Of a stretch of 41,746 bases of DNA, positions 1 through 7,738 are shown in pieces. The stretch spans positions 1 through 41,746 of the forward strand of contig NZ_JACHJN010000019.1 in assembly GCF_014203665.1 (NCBI RefSeq), given 5' to 3'. The position numbers were made by a program, and so were the translations under genes. This stretch comes from Saccharothrix tamanrassetensis (lineage in GTDB: Bacteria; Actinomycetota; Actinomycetes; Mycobacteriales; Pseudonocardiaceae). The number at the start of each line of letters is the position of its first letter. Within the stretch, counting starts at the first letter, position 1. The notes below the pieces were generated by a model. It was not told where the DNA came from. It ran no database searches and saw nothing but the letters and a program-made list of their open reading frames with translations.

Positions 1-890
1 GGGACGTCGGTGGCCGCGACGGTGGTGGGCAACGCGCGGTCCAGCGCGGCCAGCTCGGTGAGGCGACCGGTGAACAGTCCCGGCGCGGCGGGCAGCTGAC
101 GCGGCACCACCGGTGACCGGACCGCCGCCCCCGTGAGGGGGACGGCGAGGTCGGGGTCCGCGGTCAGGATCCGCTGGTGCAGGTGCTGCAGCTCCGGTCC
201 GGGGTCGGTGCCCAGTTCCTCGACCAGTCGGGTGCGCACCTGCTGGTAGTGGTCCAGGGCGTCGGCCTGGCGACCGGCGCGGTAGAGGGCCAGCATGAGC
301 TGGGCGGTCACGCGTTCGTCCAGCGGGTGAGCGGTGGCGCGGTCGGTCAGCTCGGGCAGCAGCGCGGTGTGCCGCCCGAGTCGCAGCGCCAGGTCGAGGC
401 GGTCGGTGTCGGCGGCGAACCGCTCCAGCTCCAGCCCTTGCCGCACCGAGGCGATCCACGGCGTGTCCAGACCGGCCAACACCTCGCCGCGCCACAGCCC
501 CGCGGCCCGCTCCAGCAGCTGCAGCGCACGGCCCTGGTCGCCCTCGGCACGGGCACCGTCGACCAGGCGGCGGAACAGGTGCACGTCCACGCGCTCGGGG
601 TCGACCAACACGACGTAGCCCCCGCCACGCCGCTGGATCACCACCTCGTCCACGCCGGCGTCGGCCAGCAGGTGGCGCAGCAGGGACAGGTAGTTGCTGA
701 CCAACTGCCGGGCCCGTCGAGGCGGACGCCCACCCCAGATCCGGTCCACCAGCTCATCGGTGGCCACCACCCGGCCCGCCTCGACCACCAGCACCGCCAG
801 CACGCACCGCTGCCGGGCGTGCCCGAGGTCCACCCGCGTCCCGTCGACCAGGACCTCGACCTGACCCAACACCCGCAGCTCCACCGTCAT
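1..890 (-). CDS. SARP/AfsR-family transcriptional regulator, C-terminus beyond the window
   Basis: The minus-strand frame starts at ATG 888-890 (MTVELRVLGQVEV) and stays open to the window edge, so about 296 N-terminal residues are visible. The first ~95 residues look like the OmpR/PhoB-type winged helix of SARPs (RQRCVLAVLV, then an RRARQLVSNYLSLLR segment). Residues ~100-245 match the bacterial transcriptional activation domain (VHLFRRLVDGAR, HPLDERVTAQLMLALYRAGRQADAL). The sequence then enters a Pro-rich linker (VVPRQLPAAPGLFTGR) that in AfsR-type proteins leads into an NB-ARC ATPase domain, so the full protein is probably AfsR-like rather than a short DnrI-type SARP. SARPs usually activate secondary-metabolite genes; the target cannot be read here. 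The nearest gene on the other side is the divergent secreted protein at 1150. Confidence 0.9.
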   Translation of the reverse strand, partial: MTVELRVLGQVEVLVDGTRVDLGHARQRCVLAVLVVEAGRVVATDELVDRIWGGRPPRRARQLVSNYLSLLRHLLADAGVDEVVIQRRGGGYVVLVDPERVDVHLFRRLVDGARAEGDQGRALQLLERAAGLWRGEVLAGLDTPWIASVRQGLELERFAADTDRLDLALRLGRHTALLPELTDRATAHPLDERVTAQLMLALYRAGRQADALDHYQQVRTRLVEELGTDPGPELQHLHQRILTADPDLAVPLTGAAVRSPVVPRQLPAAPGLFTGRLTELAALDRALPTTVAATDV

Positions 891-1149
891 CGCCCCACCC
901 CTCCACCCCGGCACCGCCGGGCGCCGTGGGGAGTCCTGCCTATGCCCACCGACCCGCCGGCCGGCACCACTGAACGAGCGATTCGCAGAACGTCGTGTTG
1001 CCAGAAGGAAACGGGCGCCCACTCTGGCACCGCGGCGAAACGGACCCGCCGCACCGGACAGGCCGCGGCGCACACCGACGGACGTCGAACCAGGCAAATA
1101 CCGCCGATATGCCCGCGCCCGTCCGCAGAGCCGTTGAAAGGAGCCGGAG

Positions 1150-1650
1150 ATGTCCGGAGCGAAAACCAGGCGACCCGCCGCCCTGCTACTGGTGGTGGCC
1201 GCAGCGCTGACCGCGCTGGTGGCAGGTGCCACGCAGGCGGGCGCCGCACCCGCCACCAGCGAGACGACGACCTTCACCCTGCACCTGCCGAGCACCGACG
1301 GGAAGTCCGCCGCCGCGGCGATCGTGTGCCACGGTCGCAGCGACCTGCTGGTCATCCGCCGTTCGGGCAACGACTACGCCCAGGGGACCGGGAGGACGGA
1401 CTGCCCCGTGACGCTGCACAACGTCACCGCGCAGACGACCCTGTACCAGTGGTCGGCACCCCTGAGCAGGTGGGAGCCGGTGTCGATCGGGAACTACGAC
1501 AGCCGGCCGGGGAGGAAGGCGGAATCGAGGACCTCCGGCTACAGGTGCACGTCGACGCCGCGCTACTACGTCGCGTCCACCTTCCACTACGTCCGACTGG
1601 GCAATCAGCACGCCACGGCCGTCTCGACCAGCCGGTATGCCGGCTGCTAG
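1150..1650 (+). CDS. Small secreted protein with four cysteines, function unknown
   Basis: This is a 166-residue protein starting at ATG 1150 behind a clear ribosome site (GAAAGGAG about 6 nt upstream). Residues 1-33 form a Sec signal peptide: charged start (SGAKTRRP), hydrophobic core (ALLLVVAAALTALVA) and a likely AQAGAA cleavage region. The mature ~133 residues are rich in Ser, Thr and Tyr and carry four cysteines (60, 85, 133 and the last residue 166), suggesting two disulfide bonds in a compact exported domain. I do not recognise a family. A strong hairpin lies 10 bp after the stop, so it is probably monocistronic. It is divergent from the SARP gene across ~259 bp. Confidence 0.72.
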   Translation: MSGAKTRRPAALLLVVAAALTALVAGATQAGAAPATSETTTFTLHLPSTDGKSAAAAIVCHGRSDLLVIRRSGNDYAQGTGRTDCPVTLHNVTAQTTLYQWSAPLSRWEPVSIGNYDSRPGRKAESRTSGYRCTSTPRYYVASTFHYVRLGNQHATAVSTSRYAGC

Positions 1651-1660
1651 TCGCGTCACG

Positions 1661-1686
1661 GGTGGGTCTCCGGAAGGAGGCCCACC
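1661..1686 (+). terminator. Strong hairpin terminator after the secreted protein
   Basis: An 11-bp stem (GGTGGGTCTCC at 1661-1671 with GGAGGCCCACC at 1676-1686, one G-U pair) closes a 4-nt GGAA loop, 10 bp after the stop of the secreted-protein gene. It lacks a clear T-run, as is common in actinomycetes. It may also help stop transcription arriving from the minus-strand operon that ends at 1916. Confidence 0.7.
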
Positions 1687-1915
1687 CTCCGCCGATCCGC
1701 CACCGGCCGCGTGGGACCGGCCAGCGGGCCGCAGGAGCGTCCACCTGAACGGTGGGCGTCACCGGGATGCCGATCCTGCGGCCCTACCACTGGGCGCGCG
1801 GCCCGGTCGGACCGGGGAACAGAGCTCCTGCTTCACGGCCAGAAACCGGACGGCACGTTCGAGCGGAGCTGGAGCCCGAGCGAGTTCATTCCGGTCACGG
1901 GCACGATCTCGGACG

Positions 1916-2863
1916 TCATGGTGTCAGAGCTCCGACGGAAGACGCGGTCGGCTGCGTTCCCGTTCGGTCGAGCGGTGAGTCGCCCCAGCCGGTGGGGCCG
2001 AGGAGGGCGTTGTTGCGTCGGCGGATGGCGCTGGGGACGGTGGTGTTGTAGGCGGTGATGAAGTCGATTTCGTCGTCGGCGACGCTCGCTTCGTCGAAGG
2101 TGTGCAGGACGGTGAACCAGACGTTGAGCAGGCCGCTGAAGTGGACGGTGAGCCAGGTGAGTTCGACGAGCATGCCGGTGGCGTAGGCGTTGCGGTAGGC
2201 GGGTGTGTCGGTGCCGGGGTACTGGTCGAGGCCGTGGGCGGTGATGGCGGCGGGGGCGTGGTCGAGCAGGATGCGGTGGGTGGTGCGGACCTGGTCGTCG
2301 GTGATGCCGTGGGGGTGGGCCTGGGTGGCGGCGGCCAGTCGCAGGCAGGCCAGGTGCAGTGCGGTGTAGGGCGGTGCGCCGGGGCGGTCGAAGGTGGGGT
2401 CGCCGTGCTCGTCGACCAGGTGCAGGAGCATGGCCTCCGCCTGCTTCGCGCGGGTGTCGGGGTCGGGGTGGGGCAGGAGTTCGGACAGGGTGTTGTAGCC
2501 GATGACGGTGTGGTGGGTGATGGAGTAGCGGCTGCGGTTGAGCAGGCTGACGACGTTGATCACGAGTTCTTTGGTGACGCGGTCGAGGAAGCCGGAGGTG
2601 GGGTAGCGGACGGTGCCGCCTCGTGCGGTGTCGGGGTCGGGGATCTCGGTGAGCTCGCCGGCGTCGAAGATGATCGAGTTGGCGTAGGGCACTTCGGTGA
2701 TGGCCAGTGCGGGGTGGTGGGCCATGGTGCGGAACAGGTTGCTGGGGATGCCCCAGGTGGCGATGCTCAGGTCGTAGGCGGCTTCCACGTCGGCGTTCAT
2801 GCGGGCGCGGGGCAGTGGCGGCACGCGGGTGCCGGTGGTGGGCAGGACGAGTTCGTCGGTCAT
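1916..2863 (-). CDS. Carboxymuconolactone decarboxylase (AhpD-like) family protein lacking the cysteine pair
   Basis: This 315-residue protein starts at ATG 2863 with GGAGGA about 8 nt upstream. Residues ~30-125 look like a CMD/AhpD all-helical domain: a WGIPSNLFRTMAHHPAL segment, then FLDRVTKELVINVVSLLNRSRYSITHHTVIG. At the AhpD Cys-x-x-Cys-x-x-His site the sequence reads Ser111-x-x-Ser114-x-x-His117, so both redox cysteines are serine while the histidine remains. The C-terminal half (LVELTWLTVHFSGLLNVW) is helical, and the protein is about twice the size of a single CMD domain. It is probably cytoplasmic and not a peroxidase. It is the last gene of the four-gene operon, 64 bp after the secreted nuclease gene. 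The family call rests on motif memory, so function is open. Confidence 0.6.
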   Translation of the reverse strand: MTDELVLPTTGTRVPPLPRARMNADVEAAYDLSIATWGIPSNLFRTMAHHPALAITEVPYANSIIFDAGELTEIPDPDTARGGTVRYPTSGFLDRVTKELVINVVSLLNRSRYSITHHTVIGYNTLSELLPHPDPDTRAKQAEAMLLHLVDEHGDPTFDRPGAPPYTALHLACLRLAAATQAHPHGITDDQVRTTHRILLDHAPAAITAHGLDQYPGTDTPAYRNAYATGMLVELTWLTVHFSGLLNVWFTVLHTFDEASVADDEIDFITAYNTTVPSAIRRRNNALLGPTGWGDSPLDRTGTQPTASSVGALTP

Positions 2864-2927
2864 CGGTTCGGTCCTCCGAGGGGCTGGGGCACGGGTTGCT
2901 CGTGCGGGGGCCGGTGGGGACTGGTGG

Positions 2928-4775
2928 TCACGGGATCTTCAGCCGGACCAGTTGGGGGTCGTGGTCGCTGACCTGGTCGGCGAACTCGGCGTTGACGTGG
3001 ACGATGTCGTAGTCGTAGCCGTCCGCGACCAGCCTCGGGCCGAGCAGGATGTGGTCGAGGACCTGGGCGTTGCCCTGGTAGATGTAGGTGTAGCGCTCCG
3101 GTTCGGGCAGGGTGGCGGGCAGGTCGGTCAGACCGAGGTCGCGCAACGTCCGCAGTGGTGGCGAGAACTCGGTGTCGTTGAAGTCGCCCGCGAGCACCAG
3201 TCGTGCGTCCGGGTCGTTGTCCAGCAGCCGGCGGGCGAAGTCGCCCAGGACGCCGGTCTGCTCGCCGCGCGGGACGCGGCTGGGTGTGCGGGGCGGGTGG
3301 AAGCGGCCGAAGGTCGGGTCGTCGCCGCGCTGTGAGGTCAGGTGGTTGGCCACGACGACCAGTCGGGTGCCGTGGAAGGTGAACTCCCCGGCCAGTGATT
3401 TGCGGGTGTCGGTGAAGGCGGGGTGGTCGGGCTGGACGCGGCCGGGACTGAGGTTGAGCGCGCCGTCCGGCGTCACCTGGACCGGTGTGGTCGCGGTGCC
3501 GCCGGGGCGGTCGACGAAGGACAGCCCGATGTCGGTGCGGAACAGGAACCCGACCCGGATGTTGCCGCCCGGCACGCCCCCGTCGGCGCCGTCGAGCGGG
3601 TCGATCTGCCGGAAGTCGTAGCGCGGACCACCGACGGCGGCGATCCCGTCCACGAGGCTCTGCCAGGTGCGCCCGGCGGTGGTGACACCGGTGTCGGCCG
3701 GTCCGTCGTCGTCCTGGACCTCCTCGACCACCACCACGGCGGGGGAGGCGAGGCGGGTGGTGATGGTGCGCGCGATCTCGGCGACCTTCTCGGGTGGTGA
3801 CACCGCCGAGAGGTTCTCCACGTTGAACGTCGCGATCGCCAGCTCGTCGGCTGCCGCGGGCCGCGCGGACTCCCGGGCCAGGCCCGCGGGGTAGCGGGTC
3901 GAGGAGCAGGTGGCCACGATCTCGTAGGCGCCGTAGCGGTAGTCCAGGACACCGCAGGCCCGGGAGAGCCGGTCGCCGACGTCGATCCCGGCGGGGATCG
4001 CGTCGGGCACGGGCCCGGTGACGAGACCGAGTCGTTCGGGGTTGGGGTCGTGCTCCCGCGCGGCCAGCGCGCCCCGACCGGCCAGTGTCGTGGCGCCCGC
4101 GCCGCCGTCGGCCACGACGGTGACCCGCCTGCCGCCGGAGAACTCCAGTGCCGGTGACACCGCGACGGGCTCGTCCACCCGCACGGGCATGCCCTCCAAC
4201 GACTCGTAGAAGTCCAGGCCCTGCGCGGCGGGGTCGAACGCGGCGCTGTACTCGATGTCGCCGACCACGTCGTCCTTGACCACCTCGTGCGGCGGGGTAC
4301 GGCCGGACTCGCCCAGCGGGACGGGTGCGGGCACCGGATGGCGGCCCACGATGGTCACCGACGCCGGACCGCCGATGCGGGTCACCGACAGGTTCGCGTT
4401 GGTCGGGGTGTCGTCGCCGTCGCGGTGTTCCCGCACGGTGCCGGTGACCCGTACCAGGTCGCCGACTTGCGGGGTGGGCGCGTCGACGGCGACCTGGACG
4501 CCCTCGGAGGTGGCCGGATCGTGGTCGGGGGTGACCGAGTGCAGCCAGAACACCCTGCGGCGGGCGTCGGCGGCCACGACCACGCCCCGCGCGACGGTCA
4601 CCTGCTGCCCCGCGAGCGGTGATCGGTGCCCGGCACCCTGCACGTCGTGCACGTCCACCACCGGTGTCCGCGGCGGACCTGCCGAAGCCGCGGCGAAGGC
4701 GGGGGACGGGCACAGCAGCACCAGGACCGCGCCGAGGACGAGCACCCCGCGCGCGGGCGAGGACGGCGCCGTCAC
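2928..4775 (-). CDS. Secreted endonuclease/exonuclease/phosphatase-family protein with N-terminal OB fold (ExeM/NucH-like)
   Basis: This 615-residue protein starts at GTG 4773-4775, overlapping the stop of the gene before it (GTGA), which marks translational coupling. A signal peptide covers residues 1-30 (LVLGAVLVLLCPSPAFAAA). Residues ~38-145 resemble the OB-fold domain of extracellular nucleases (VARGVVVAADARRRVFWL, VGDLVRVTGTV). Residues ~312-615 are an EEP catalytic domain with all expected motifs: TFNVENL (316-322), the metal glutamate in VEEVQDDD (350-357), NHL with His478, GDFND (530-534), LDHILL (573-578) and SDHDP (603-607). This set fits a metal-dependent exported nuclease or phosphodiesterase. 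It is the third gene of the operon. Substrate (DNA, RNA or another phosphoester) cannot be told. Confidence 0.88.
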   Translation of the reverse strand: MTAPSSPARGVLVLGAVLVLLCPSPAFAAASAGPPRTPVVDVHDVQGAGHRSPLAGQQVTVARGVVVAADARRRVFWLHSVTPDHDPATSEGVQVAVDAPTPQVGDLVRVTGTVREHRDGDDTPTNANLSVTRIGGPASVTIVGRHPVPAPVPLGESGRTPPHEVVKDDVVGDIEYSAAFDPAAQGLDFYESLEGMPVRVDEPVAVSPALEFSGGRRVTVVADGGAGATTLAGRGALAAREHDPNPERLGLVTGPVPDAIPAGIDVGDRLSRACGVLDYRYGAYEIVATCSSTRYPAGLARESARPAAADELAIATFNVENLSAVSPPEKVAEIARTITTRLASPAVVVVEEVQDDDGPADTGVTTAGRTWQSLVDGIAAVGGPRYDFRQIDPLDGADGGVPGGNIRVGFLFRTDIGLSFVDRPGGTATTPVQVTPDGALNLSPGRVQPDHPAFTDTRKSLAGEFTFHGTRLVVVANHLTSQRGDDPTFGRFHPPRTPSRVPRGEQTGVLGDFARRLLDNDPDARLVLAGDFNDTEFSPPLRTLRDLGLTDLPATLPEPERYTYIYQGNAQVLDHILLGPRLVADGYDYDIVHVNAEFADQVSDHDPQLVRLKIP

Positions 4776-5893
4776 CGTGTCGCCTGTGCGGTGGAGTCGA
4801 GCGGCTCGCGGGGCAGGACCAGCTCGGGCAGCGTGCCGTACGGCCACGCCACCTCGGCCTGCGACAGGGCGGGCACCGTCGCGCCGTCCGGCGCCGACCG
4901 CGTCCGCGCGGTGGCGTCGAGAACCTCGTAGCCGGGCAGGGTCTCCTGCTCGGTGTCGCCGAGGCTGAACTGGCGGCCGTCGAAGAACCCGGCCATCTCC
5001 TCGCCGACGCCGTAGGCCGCATCGGCGCGGCGGGCCTGGTTGAGGCGGTGGTGGATGTTCCACTCGTCGTGGGCGCCCAGGCTGAACGCGGTGCTCACCC
5101 GGGTGCCGTAGTAGACCAGGAACGCCCGGCGCCGCGCCTCGTACACCACCGCGTCCTGCGGCCGGCTCGGGTCCAGCGGGCGACGCCCGCCGGCACCGTC
5201 GTCGACGGTGCCGAAGTCGAGGTAGAACTGCGGGTCGGTGGTGTAGCGGCGGGCGAAGTAGCCCTCCATCCGGTCGGTGAGCGACTCGCCGCCGCTGCGC
5301 AGCGAGAAGAACTCGCGCGCGTCGGTCGGGCCGAGGAAGTAGTAGGCGTCGAACGCGCCGCCGAGCTTGAGGTCCTTGCGCGTCGGGTGTGCCAGGTAGT
5401 CGTCCTCGATCAGCACGCGCGACCACATGCGCATGTAGTCCCCGCCCGTCGGGTGGGTCTGGGCCAGCAGTTGCTCCAGGGTCAGGCCGGGGTACTTGTC
5501 CTGCAGGGCCGCGATGTGACGGGTGATCAGGCCGGTGCCCTGGCGGGACTCCAGCTGGTAGGCGGCGGGATTGAGGAAGAAGAACCGCTCGCCCCACTGC
5601 TCGGTGAGCCGCCGGGCGGTGTGGTTGGCGATGTCGACGTTGGTGGCGAAGTGCCCGCCGCCGCGCGAGCTGATCGGGCAGCTGAGGTAGACCACCACCC
5701 GGCCCTCGGCCTGGGCGCGCGCCAGGTCGGACTTGATCAGCGCGGTGTGCAGCTCGAACACGTCGAACCACGCGCCGGTGTGCCAGGTGAACTTCATGAT
5801 CGGCCGGTCGGGCACCGGGTAGCCGGTTTCGGTGTCCGGTGGTCGTGCGTCGTCGTGGAGGGTCGCCGGGGTGGCGGTGTGGGTGTCGTGCAT
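4772..5893 (-). CDS. Uncharacterised protein with nucleoside 2-deoxyribosyltransferase-like region
   Basis: This 373-residue protein has no signal peptide. It starts at ATG 5893 with GGGAGG about 8 nt upstream and lies 21 bp after the MfnB-like gene. Residues ~66-190 recall the flavodoxin-like fold of nucleoside 2-deoxyribosyltransferases and DUF4406 proteins: a first strand followed by a substrate loop (VVVYLSCPIS), a helix, then FFFLNPAAYQ, a GGDYMRMWSRVLIEDD helix that could hold the nucleophile, and LGGAFDAYYFLGPTDAREFF. The final third (~210-373) is not recognisable. If the resemblance holds it would cut or transfer an N-glycosidic bond, which would fit the secreted nuclease next to it; this is inference. 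I have no firm family name, and the closely spaced operon context is the strongest fact. Confidence 0.55.
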   Translation of the reverse strand: MHDTHTATPATLHDDARPPDTETGYPVPDRPIMKFTWHTGAWFDVFELHTALIKSDLARAQAEGRVVVYLSCPISSRGGGHFATNVDIANHTARRLTEQWGERFFFLNPAAYQLESRQGTGLITRHIAALQDKYPGLTLEQLLAQTHPTGGDYMRMWSRVLIEDDYLAHPTRKDLKLGGAFDAYYFLGPTDAREFFSLRSGGESLTDRMEGYFARRYTTDPQFYLDFGTVDDGAGGRRPLDPSRPQDAVVYEARRRAFLVYYGTRVSTAFSLGAHDEWNIHHRLNQARRADAAYGVGEEMAGFFDGRQFSLGDTEQETLPGYEVLDATARTRSAPDGATVPALSQAEVAWPYGTLPELVLPREPLDSTAQATR

Positions 5894-5914
5894 GGTCGTC
5901 GCCTCCCTGGCGGG

Positions 5915-7321
5915 TCAGAAGGGCTCGAGCCGGCCGTACTCGTCGGCCCAGAACACCTGTCCGATGTCGGGGAAGTTCTCCAGGAGCTGGTCGACGGCCT
6001 TGTCGACGCCTTCCACCGAGCGCATCTTCTTCGGCAGCCACAGGTAGCCGCCCTGCTCGGGCGGGACCAGGCCGCGCACCAGTTGCCGCATCATCACCTG
6101 GTCGCGGCGGGAGGCGACCGGATCGCCGTCACCGGGGTCCGCGGACGGGTCGGGGCGGACCGCCGACGCGCCGCCGCGGGTGGACACCTGGTCGGTCTGC
6201 GGCACCAGCCGCCAGATCTGCTGGGCCTGGTAGCTCTGCAACGACCCGGCCAGGTTCGCCTCCACCCCGCGGTAGTGGCAGTAGTCGACGAAGAACCTGA
6301 TGTCCTCCACCGACAGGATTCCGGTGCGGGTCAACGCGTCCGGTCCGGTCCCGGTGGTGTCGAACCGGTTGAAGTCCACGATGGACGGACCGTCGCCGTT
6401 GCCGGTCTCGGTGGTGTCGACCAGGCCGACCCGCGCGACCTTGAACAGGATGCTGGTGTCGAGCATGATGCCGTCGGCGCCGGAGTCCGCGGTGGCGTCG
6501 ACCATCTTCTTGATCGCCTCGCGGTCGGTCCGCTCGGCCGGTGTCAGCCCGAATTCCGAGTGCGGGAACGGTTCGTTGATCTTCACCCGGGTGCTGTCCG
6601 ACCACGCGGGCAGCACGCCGGCGGCGATCAGCTCCCGGAGGTCGGGGCGGTGGTCGAACAACGGGTTGCCGTCCGCGTCGGTCAGGTACTGGTAGTAGTC
6701 CGGCAGGTCGATCGTGCCCTCGACCGGTGTGGCGGTCGTGGTGGGCGAGAACTCGCGCAACGCCACCAGTTCCCGCACCACCAGGGGGTTGTTCCTGCGC
6801 TGCCGCCACAGCACGAGGTCCTGCGCGAACAGCACCGACATGACCTGGCTGTGGCTGAACTGCTCGGTGCGGTTGAGCGTCTGCACCACCTCGGTGAGCG
6901 ACTCCCTCAGGATCGGCAGGTGCATGCCGTCCAACCCGACCTTGATGATGTTGCACGGGTGCACCCTGGTGCCCATCGACACCGCCACGCCCAACGCGGC
7001 CTGCGACGCCTTGCCCGCGATCTCGTACGGCGACTTCTCCACCGCGTGCCCGCTGTCGGTCCGCCGGAACAGCAGTTGGTCCTCGCCGATGTTGGTGCTC
7101 AGCTGCACCTCGCTGTCGCGCGTGTAGTTCAACACCGCGTCGGCGATGCTCATGATCGCCTGCGGTTTGATGTTGCCCAGCGCGCTGCGCGGGTCCTCGC
7201 TGTCCACGATCCGCGCCCCGCCCAGCACCGCCTCCCGCGCCTCCTGCGGGTCGAACACACTGACCAGCAATTTCCTGTTGTGCCGCCGATCGGGCCCATC
7301 TCCCTGCACCGTGCTTGCCAT
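5915..7321 (-). CDS. MfnB-like (5-formylfuran-3-yl)methyl phosphate synthase family TIM barrel, active-site lysines replaced
   Basis: I chose ATG 7321 (468 residues), with GGAAGGA 11 nt upstream; the open frame extends further but upstream sequence is not protein-like. The order of motifs follows MfnB, which makes the furan precursor of methanofuran from two glyceraldehyde-3-phosphates: KLLVSVFDPQEAREAVLGGA (17-36), IVDSEDP (38-44), STNIGE (75-80), IIKVGLDG (125-132), GIMLDTSI (284-291), FFVDYCHYRGVEANLAGSL (343-361) and TRGGAS (381-386). Against archaeal MfnB, the Schiff-base lysine of IDVKNP is Glu42 and the lysine of LDTAIK is Leu292; the lysine of IKVGL (Lys127) and Asp288 remain. An insert of roughly 75 residues lies between the IKVGL and LDT motifs, so the protein is about twice MfnB length. 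It is the first gene of the operon. It probably has a changed reaction or a binding role. Confidence 0.75.
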   Translation of the reverse strand: MASTVQGDGPDRRHNRKLLVSVFDPQEAREAVLGGARIVDSEDPRSALGNIKPQAIMSIADAVLNYTRDSEVQLSTNIGEDQLLFRRTDSGHAVEKSPYEIAGKASQAALGVAVSMGTRVHPCNIIKVGLDGMHLPILRESLTEVVQTLNRTEQFSHSQVMSVLFAQDLVLWRQRRNNPLVVRELVALREFSPTTTATPVEGTIDLPDYYQYLTDADGNPLFDHRPDLRELIAAGVLPAWSDSTRVKINEPFPHSEFGLTPAERTDREAIKKMVDATADSGADGIMLDTSILFKVARVGLVDTTETGNGDGPSIVDFNRFDTTGTGPDALTRTGILSVEDIRFFVDYCHYRGVEANLAGSLQSYQAQQIWRLVPQTDQVSTRGGASAVRPDPSADPGDGDPVASRRDQVMMRQLVRGLVPPEQGGYLWLPKKMRSVEGVDKAVDQLLENFPDIGQVFWADEYGRLEPF

Positions 7322-7738
7322 GGCGGATGACGTCCTTCCGTCGGAAACCGGGACCTGCCCAACGCAAGCAGCACCGACGTCCGAATCCAACGGGGTGCGG
7401 GGCCGGCCACGCGATCGTGTAAGCGAATCCCCGGGATCGCCCAAGTCCCGCCACGAGCAGTCAGCACGGCTGGAGGACGGTTCACCGCCCAGTGGTGGGC
7501 GACCAGCCGACCGGGCACGGCGGAAGTCGTCGCACCCCCAGAGCCGGTGCGCGGCCAGGTCGGCTCCGCAGCGCCACCGCGATGACGACGCGACCGCGAG
7601 ATCACCGGTCCGACCGGTTCCACCGGGAGCGCGAGGCGCTGAGCGCACCCCGCCGCGGTGCGGGGTGGTCGCGATCAACTGCGTCCACGCCTGCCACAAG
7701 CTCTCGTGGTGCTCGGTGCGGTTCGCAGACGGACGCTG
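7322..7738. other. Intergenic stretch, no gene supported
   Basis: These 417 bp lie between the start of the MfnB-like gene and the stop of the methyltransferase gene (both minus). Several open frames cross it on both strands, but none has a convincing start, ribosome site or recognisable domain. It should hold the promoter of the four-gene operon. I see no clear -35/-10 pair or operator dyad. Confidence 0.5.

Noticed and set aside
1711..2058. Plus-strand frame with GTELLLHGQKPDGTFERSW, SEFIPVTGTISDVMV
   Set aside because: The short stretch looks protein-like and might be a gene remnant, but I could not match it to a family and it runs antisense into the CMD-like gene.
2928..6041. Single 1037-residue minus-strand protein
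   Set aside because: The frame stays open through the upstream gene, but signal peptide, coupled GTG 4775 and motifs show that the nuclease starts at 4775; the upstream part is out of frame with the deoxyribosyltransferase-like gene.
4619..7330. Long plus-strand open frame (903 codons) opposite the operon
   Set aside because: It is antisense to three genes with clear motifs; its product is low-complexity Arg/Gly/Val/Leu sequence typical of the opposite strand of high-GC genes.
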